DNA of 64,000 nt. Source: Elusimicrobiota bacterium. Lineage in GTDB: Bacteria > Elusimicrobiota > Elusimicrobia > UBA1565 > UBA9628. Shown here in pieces: positions 37,001 to 46,000 of the stretch (position 1 is the first letter of the stretch; every line of letters starts with the position of its first letter). The stretch spans positions 26,905 through 90,904 of the forward strand of contig JACPOW010000035.1 in NCBI GenBank assembly GCA_016191335.1, written 5' to 3'. Below the pieces are notes generated by a model. The model saw only the letters and a program-made list of their open reading frames with translations, was not told the origin of the DNA and made no database searches. A program made the translations under genes and the position numbers.

Positions 37001-40000
37001 GGGGTGCCGCGTAGGTCCACGGGTTCGTCGAGGTCGCCGGCACGAAGCTCGAGACGGCCACCCACGCCCCCCCGTCCCAGTACAGGTTCGGCGTGTCGGA
37101 GACGTCCTTGATCTCGAGATCGACGCGGAAGACGCCGGCGGGAGAGTCGCTCGAGGTGCCGCGCAAGGTGGCGAGCGGCCGCGCCGTGCCGTAGTTCGGG
37201 AAGGCGGCCATCGGCGTGGAGACCACAACGCTCGGGCCGCCGCGGTCGAGGACGAAATGCGAGGTCGTCGGGACCTCGAGGTTGCCGGCGTTGTCGAGCG
37301 CGTGGATGGCGATGCCGTACGCCGTGCCGTCGAGCTGGGTGATCGTCGGGGCCTGGTAGCCGAACATCGCGCCGGGGTAGGTCCAGGCAACCACGCCGGT
37401 GGAGCCCGCGACCTGGACCGGCAGCTGGGTCGGGACGTCGGGCGTGCCGGTGTTCCAGGCGTTGCCGTTCCAGTAGACGCTGCTGGCGCCGACGACGTAC
37501 CAGACGCGCAGGTAGTAGGTGTTCGCCAGCGACAGGTCCGAGTTCGAGGTGCCGGCGATCGTGTTCAGGTTCTGGATGAAGCCGGTGCCGGGCGGATCGT
37601 TGACGACGGACACGGGCGGCGTGTCGTCCACCTTGAAGTCGACGAGGCTCACGTTCTGCACGAAGGTCGAGGCCAGGTTGCCGGTGAGCGCGCCCGAGGA
37701 GGCGCGTGCCCGGTCGCGGGCGCGCGTCTGCGCGTGGAACACCTGGTCGCCGACGGGGACCCAGTCGGCGCCGGTGAACAGGGTGGACCAGGTCGCCGTG
37801 CCGGCGGTGACCGGCTGCCAGCAGCCGGGGGTCGCGCAGGCCGTCAGCTCGACCGTCGTCGAGGAGAACTTGGTGCCGTTGAAGTTGACGGCGCCGGTGT
37901 AGTAGTAGCTCGTCGGGCCGACCACGTACCAGATCAGGTTCTCGACGGACTGGACCGCGTCGTTGTCCACGTACAGACCGGCCTCGGCGTCCGCCGAGGT
38001 TCCCGTCAGCGCCGAGCCGCCGTTGAGCTGGCTCGAGCGGTAGGAGACGCCCTGCAAGGGCTTGGTGAACGCGGCGGAAGGAGCGGCCTTGTCCACGTTG
38101 AAGGTGCGGCTCGACAGCGGCGCCGTGAAGAGGGTCTGGGTGTTGCCCGCGTAGTCCACCGCGCGCGCGGTGATCGTGTACGGCTTGCCGGAGGTCAGCA
38201 AGGTCGTCAGGTTGGCGTTCGAGTAGGTCCACGGGTTCGTGCCCGTCGCGACGAAGAAGTTCGGGCAGGCCGCCGTGAAGGTCTGGAACGCGTTGCTCCA
38301 GCAGATGTCGTTGTGCGGCTCGCGGATCTGCAGCTCGACGCGCTGGACGTCGGAGAACTTGTTGTTGGCGTTGGCGCCGCCCGGGTCGGTCGAGGTGCCC
38401 GAGATCGTGGCCAGGTTCAGGTACACCTGCCCCGACGACGGCTGGCTGAGGATGCCGACGGGCGGCGAGGTGTCGAAGACGAAGGTGAAGGCCGCCATCT
38501 GGCCCTCGACGGTCGTGTCGTTCCCGGCCTTGTCCCCCGCGTGGGCGAAGAGCGAGTAGTCCTCGCCGTCCAGGAGTTTGGCCCCGGCCAAGGTGGTCGT
38601 GCTCCAGGTGAAGGGGCCGGTCCCGGAGAAGTTCGGGGCCTCGATCAAGATCTCGGAGAGACCGGGAGCGAAGGCCGTCCCGTTCCAGTAGTCGCCCGTC
38701 ACGGAGTTCTTCAGGCGCACCCTCACGCCGCTGAAGAGCACGGACGGAGGCTTCACGTTGGCGCTGTCGTCCGACGTGCCCGAGATCGTGGGCAGGACGC
38801 TCAAGCAGGCGTCGGTCCCCCCGCAGGGGGCGGAGGCGGGATTGGTGAAGCCGGACAGCGGCGCGGTCCGGTCGAAGACGAAGGTGCGCGTGAACGGCAC
38901 GCCGGGCAGGCCGGCGCTGTTGAGGGGCGTGACGGTCAAGCTGTAAGACGCGTTGTGCACCGCGTACGGGGCGGACAGCGGCTGGCTCCAGTTCTGCGGA
39001 TTGCCGGCCGTGACGGTGACGAGGGTGAACGTCGACGCGTCGTCGGTCCAGGCGGCGGAAGGCTCGTACCAGTAGCTCGTCGGCGGGGTCAGGCGCTGGA
39101 GGGCCAGGCGCACGCCCCCGCCGGCCAGGCGCAGGTTCTGGCCGGTGCCGATGATGGTGTTGACCGGCGCCGCCGAGTTCGGACCGTAATGCTTGGGGTC
39201 CGGGCCGGTGGGCTGGGTCAGGATCAAGCTCGGCTCGGGCGCCTGCAGGTAGAACTCGATGTCGAACCCGGCGTGCGCGGTCTCGACGTTGCCCGCCTGG
39301 TCGACCGCCCGCGCGGTGACGGTGAAGGTCGAGAAGTTGTCGAAGGCGGTGGTCGTCGCGTCGTAGGTCCAGGCGTAGGTCGTGCCGGTGATCAGGCCGC
39401 CGATGACGCCGGAGGAGAGCTCGACCGCGCCCGCCTGCCAGGCGTTGCCGTTCCAGTAGCGGCCGACGTTGGGGCCGGCGGTCTCCTTGATGGTCAGGCG
39501 CACGCCCGCCAGCTGGCCGGGGATGTCGTCGCGCGCCGTGCCGTAGATCACGCTGACGCCGGTGTTGTAGAGGACGGGGGCCGTGGCCACCGACACGGGC
39601 TCGGCCGCGTCATAGACGAAGCTCTTCGTCGAGGTCACGACGTCGAGGTTCCCGCCCCGGTCCTGCGCGCGCACGACGACCCGGTAGACCTTGGTCGAGG
39701 TCAGCGCGCCCGCCGGCAGGGCGAAGGTCCACGTCCCGCTCGACTGGCCGACGAAGGCCGCCGTCGACCAGACGGGCGCTGCCGAGGCGAAGGACGAGCC
39801 GTCCCACCAATCCGTCGAGGTCGTGATCTGGGCGACGGCCACGGTCACGCTCGTCGCGGCGATGCCGGCCTCGAACTCGCGCGTGCCGGGGGCGCACAAC
39901 GGGACGTTCAGGATGCAGAAACGGTCCTCCGCGGTGCCCCGGACCGTTACGGCGGAGGAGCTGACGAAGGCCCCCTCGTTGGGCCAGACGACGGCGCTGG

Positions 40001-43000
40001 CGGGAGTGCTCAGGTCCACGACGAACGCGTACGACGGCGGCACGGCCTCGACGTTGGTCGCGAAGTCCCGGGCCTGGGACTGGACCGTGTACCGGTACCC
40101 GTCCACGAAGGTGCCCGCGCCGAAGATCTTCTTCCACGGGTTCGTCCCGGGACCGTCCAGGGCGTCGTCGAAGCCCGGGTCGACGCCGGCCCAGCCTCCC
40201 AGGATCTGCCAGTAGAATCCGTCGGAGCGTCCCAGTTTGTAGCGAACCATGCTGACGCCGGAAGGCTGGCGCACGCCGAAATACGGGTCGTCGCTCGACG
40301 TGCCCCCGATGGTCGTCAGCGACGGCAGGTTGACGAAGAGCGGCGGCAGGTTGGTGGCCGAGACCGGCGCCGTGTTGTCGTAGGTGAACGTGATGCCCCC
40401 GACGTCGTTGTCGAGGTCGGCGTTGCTCGGCGTCGCGGAGACGTTTCCGGCCGCGTCGACGGCGCGCGCCCAGGCGACGAAGCGCGTCGAGTCGAGGAAC
40501 GCGAGATTCGGGTAGGCCAGGCTCCAGACCGACAGGCCGGAGGCCGTGCGCCATTGGCCGTACTTCGTGCCGACCACCGTGTCCCAGTCGCCCAAGGTGT
40601 TCGTGTTCCCGCCGTTCCAGTAGCCGGCGCCCGTCCCGCCGCCGCCGATCTGCTTGGACTTGAGGATGATCTGGACGCCGCCCAGCCCCGAGGCGCCGGA
40701 CGCCTGGTCGTTGGCCGTGCCCGCGAGCGCGATGAGCCCGGCGAGATTGAGATAAGCCGAGGCGGTCGGGGCCGTCGCCACGACGACGGGCGCCTGGGAG
40801 TCGTAGCGGAACGCCGAGCCGGAGCCGACGGGCGTCGGCCCCTGCTGGAGGTTGGTCGCGACGTCGAGCGCGTCCACGACGACGCGGTAGGTGGCGCTCG
40901 ACTCGAGCATGCCGGCGGGCACGGCGGTGGACCAGGCCAAGGACGCCAGACCCTGGAGCGTCGTGCTCGCCACCTGGGTCCACGCGGAGCTCGGCGGAGC
41001 CGGAGGCGGGTCGGAGATCGTTCCGTCGAAGGCACTCGTGTTCCAGTTCCACCAGCCGATCGAGGCGGCGCCGCCGTCCGTGTGGCGGATGGCCATGTAG
41101 GTCTTGGACACGCCCGAGGGATTGGCGCCGGGGTCGGTCGCCGCGCCCGAGAACGCGCTCAAGGCATTGACGGCCGAGCCGTTCGCCGGGACCGACACGG
41201 TCGAGGTCGGTCGGGCGAGGTCGTAGGTGAACGGCTGGGTCTGGGCGCCCGCCGAGGCGCCGGGCAGCATGCCGTTGGAGAAGTTGACCGTGTTGCCCGC
41301 GAGGTCGCGCGCGTACACGAAGACGGTGTAGTTCACGCCGTCGGCGAGCTTGCCGGCGAACTCGGGAGCCACGTACTGCCAGCTCGTTCCGCCCTTGTAG
41401 ACCTGGGTCGACCACGCCACCGAGGACTGGCTGGTCGTGAAGTCCCGGTCGGCCTCGTTCCACCACACGTTCTGCGCGGCGCCCGAGGAGACGCCGACCC
41501 AGACCTGGGTGATGCCCGAGGCGCCGGTGCCGACGTCCGAGATCGCGCCCCACGTGTAGGTGCTGACCCGCGTGGACTCGGCGTTGTTCGAGTAGGGAGG
41601 GTTCGCCGGCGGGCTGGCCGGGAACGAGATCGAGATCGCCGGCGGGGTCACGTCGTAGTGGACGCCGTAGACGGTCACCGGCGACTGGACGTTGCCGACC
41701 AGGTCGGTCGCGCGGGAATAAAGGAAGTAGAGCTGGTTGTCCGCGAACGCGCCGGTCAGGTCGTTGTAGGTCCAGTTCAGGCCCGCCAAGGTCGCGGTCG
41801 TCCAGTAGGGCGTGGTGAACGTATAAGAGGAACCGGTCCAGTCCGGGCCGGTGACCGGGTTCGTGGTGATGCGGATCTCGACCTTCTGCGTGCCCGACAG
41901 GGAGCCGTCGTGGGTGCCGGCGAGGGCGGTCAGCGCGTTGACGTAGGAACCGTCGACGATGCCCGTCATCGTCGAGATCGGCGGCGTGCCGTCCACGATG
42001 AAGGAGGTGACCGCCGACGGGGCGCTCAGGTTGCCCGACGACTGGGAGACGCTGCCGTCGGCCAAGGTCGAGGCGTCGTGAGCGGTCGCGAACGTATGGT
42101 AGATCTTGTCCGTGGCGCCTCCGGCGCCGCCCGCCAGGTACTGCACGGGGGTCGGGACCAGCGGCAAGGTCCAGCTCGTGCCGTTGGCCTGCACCGAGCT
42201 GACCGTCGTGGAGAAGCCGGCGCCCGTCCAGTAGTAGCTCGTCGGGCCGATGACGTGCCACAGGAGGACGTCAATGCCGGGGACGAGCAGGCCCGCGGAG
42301 GTCCCGTTGATCAGGGGGTCGCTGGCGGTCCCGTCGATGCCGATCGCCGAGGCGGAGGCCGGCGTGTAGGCGGCGAGGCTCGGCTGGGTGATGGCGACCG
42401 TGGGCGCGTCCTTGTCCACCGTCATCGTGAACGAGGAGCCCGCCGCCGTGAACTCGGTCTGGACGTTGCCGGCGACGTCGACGGCTCGCACCGCGATCAC
42501 GTACTCGCCGCTGACCAAGGCGATGTCGAGGTTCGCGTTCGTGTAGGTGAAGGTCGCCACGCCGGGCGCGGACTGGTAGAACCCGGTCGCGGGCAGCCAC
42601 GCGGCGGGCAGGGAGCAGACGGTGCCGAAGTTGACGCCGCCGAAGCAGGAGCCGTTGGCGTTGCGCTGGATCTTCACCTGGACGGTGGCGATGCCCGAGG
42701 GCGAGCTGTTGGAGTCGCCGAGCTTCGGGTTCGGGTCGCGAGCGTTGCCCGAGATGGTGGCCAAGGTGTTGATGACGGCGGTCGGCAGGGGCACCGTGAT
42801 CGCCGCCGTCGGCAAAGAGATGTCGTAGCGGAACACCGTGCCGACGCCGGTCCCGGTGTTGCCCGCCTTGTCCGTCGCGATCAGGTTGACCCGGTACTGG
42901 TAGCCGTCCTCGAACATCATCTCGCTCGTCAGATAGGTCGTCGTATAAGTGAAGAGGCCGCCGCCCTGGTCGGAGCCCACGAGGTCGTCGCCGGGCGCGG

Positions 43001-46000
43001 CGACGAAGGTCGAGGCGTTGACCGCCCACTCCTTGGCGTCCTTCATGCGCACGACGCGGAAGCGCACGCTCGAGCTCAGCAGGCTGTTCGGCTGGCCGGG
43101 CGCGGACGGGTCGTTGACCGTGCCGGACAGGGAGGACAGCTGCCCGGCCTTATGCGCGGCCATCGACGGGTTCGTCACCGCGTTGACGGGCGCCGAGGAG
43201 TCGATGACGAAGGTCTGCGTGTCGAGCACGCCGGAGCAGCCGCCCTCGACGGAGTTGCAGACGCGCAGGTCCACGGTGTAGTTGGCGTTGTTGCGCCACG
43301 GTCCGGGGAAGGCGTACAGCCAGTCGGTGCCGACGACGTTGATCAGGGCGCCGGTGGGGCTCGTCACCCAGGTGCTGACGGCGATCCAGGGGTAGGCGGC
43401 GTTGTTGTCGAAGTAGAGGTTGGCGTCGGTGTCCTTGATGCGGAGCTGGGCGTGGGTGTTGCCCACCGCCACGCCGGTGAGCGAGGTCAAGGTCGTGGGC
43501 TGGTAGAACGGGAAGGTCGCGTCGCCGATCGAGGGCTTGACGACGCTGCCGGAGGAGCCGGGCGCCACGATGCGGACGCGGACGTGGTTGCTGTTGTTGG
43601 CGGCCCCGGAGTTCCACTGCTCGACGTTGTTGACGTTGTCGGTCGAGCGCGCGATGATGTGGTAGAACACGCCGACGCTCCAGGCCGAGACGGCGTTGGT
43701 GTTCAGGCTCCACGACGCGCCGGTCTTCTCGAACCAGTTCAGCGCGCCGGTGAAGGAGTCCGCGCCGGTCGGGCCGGTCGCCGACGGGCCGGTCAGACAC
43801 TTCGTGAAGTCCGGGCTGCCCGCGCTGTCCTGACAGATCGCGATGAAGGTCTTGCCCAGGCCCGAGCCGGTGCCCGGGTCGCCGGCGTTGCCGTCGATGG
43901 AGGCGACGGGCGCCGTGATGTCGCTGCTGTTGACCGGGTTGGTGATGACGGTCTGAGGCGGGGCCTTGTCGACGCGCACGCAGCGCACGCCCGTGATGGA
44001 CGGCGAGACGGTGTTGCAGTCGACGGGGGTGGCCGGGACCTCGGTGTTCGGCTTCCACACGCCGCCGGAGGTGACGGCGGAGTCCTTGCCGCGCACGCGC
44101 ACGCGGTAGGTGCCGCCGTTGGCCATGGATTCCCACAGGCCGCCGGGCACGCCGATCTGGGTGTTGTAGGTGTAGCTCGAGGCGATCACCGTCATCGCGC
44201 GGAACGCGGCCGGGGTGCCGCAGGTCGCGCCGAACGACGAGCCGTTCCAGCACTGGCCGCTGCCCGTGTCCTGGACCTCGGTCTCCACCTGGCAGATGTT
44301 CGGCGAGCCGCCGGGCCAGCCGCCGGGGCCGCCCGTCATCGAGCAGGACGTGTCGTTTCCGGCGCCGGGGCCGGAGACGGGCAGGTCGAAGGACCTCGTG
44401 ATGATGAACGGCAGGTCGAACCCGGTGTGCGACGAGTACCAGACGTTGTTGAAGCTCGTCGACGGAGCCACGAGGGTCGAGCTCGGGGCCTGGACCTCCC
44501 AGTGGAACACCGCCTTGAGCGTGATCGTCGAGCTCACGTTGGTGTAGGTGGAGACGACGTTGTCCTGGCCCCACACATACAGCTGATAGGTCTCCGTCGA
44601 GCGCGAGTCCCAGAACGAGGCGTTCAGGTCGCCGAGGGGCGAGAAGCTCCAGTTGTTTCCCGAGAACGAGGTGATGACCGGGTCGGCGCGCGCCGCGAGC
44701 CAGCTCGGGCCGGAGGCGTTGAACCACTTGCCGTCGGACTCACGGCGGACGCCGACGCCGACCTGGAACATGCCGGCGGGGTTCTTGCCGATCTGGTTGA
44801 GCTCGTCGACGGCCTGGCCGGTGATGGCGTTGGGAAGGTCGGCGGAGTCGCCGAACGTCGTGCCCGAGGAGACGCTGATGCCCGAGATCGTCGGCGGCGA
44901 GGTGTCGTAGATGAAGCCCCAGTCGTAGGAGCGCAGGTTCCCGGCGACGTCCGTGATCTCGTAGTGCAGGAAATAGTCCTGGGCGTTGCGCCAAGGGATG
45001 CTCGTGGCGAGCGCGACCTGGAACGGGATCGTCGTCGTCGAGGTCGCGTTGTTCCAATAGTAGGTCAGCTCGGGGTTCTGGAACGGCCAGGAGTCGCCGG
45101 CGACGGCGAAGGCGTTCTGGTCGTACTGGGTGAGGCCGAACTGGCCGTTGTAGCGCAGGTTGTAGCGCACGCTCGCGATGCCCGAGCCGGTGCCGTCGTT
45201 GAGGTGCAGGCGGATCGAGGTCAGGGGGTTCGAGGACTGGTACAGGCCGACCGAGGAGTTGGTCCCGATGACGACCGAGGAGTTGCTCAGCGCGTCCGTG
45301 CTGATGAGGACCTTCGCGATCGTCGGCGGGGTGTTGTCGAGGCGCAGGTAGTAGCGCAGCACCGGGGAGACCGCCGTCCCCGTGGAGTTGCCCGCGGAGT
45401 CCGTCGCGTAGGCCTCGATGCGGTAGGTCTTGCCGTCAGCGAATTGGGCGGCGGCGGCCGTGAGGTCCCAGGACCAGGGATCGGAGGCGTCCGCCGCGCT
45501 CAAAGTCTGGGTGAACTCCTTATATGCGTCGCTCGGCGCGATCGCGGCGAAAGCCAAGGTGCCGGGATCGAGCCAACGGGAGACGCTCTCGGCCGCGCCC
45601 GGCGCCAGTTCGGCCACGCGCACGTAGACGTGCTGCTGGTCGAGGTTGTCGGCGACGTTGTCCCGGATCGCGCCCGTGATGCCCGCAAACCCGGTCACCC
45701 AGGTCGCCGCGCCCGAGCTCAGCGCCAACCCGGCGGGCGCCGTGATCGTCACCGTGGGTATTTGCGTGTCGTAGATGAAGGTCGTGTAGGCGCTCGTGCC
45801 CGAGGTGGACTGGTCGATCTTGCGGCCGGCCGCGTCCTTGGCGAAGCCGGAGATCGCGTACTTTCGTCCGTTCTGCCACTGCGGCAGCTTGATCGAGGTG
45901 GCGTTGTCGATCTGGACGTTGGTGGCGCCGATCTGGCCGGCGGCGAAGACCGTCTGAGGCGTGTACGGCGCGGCGGTGGACAGCCACACCGGCACTCCCG

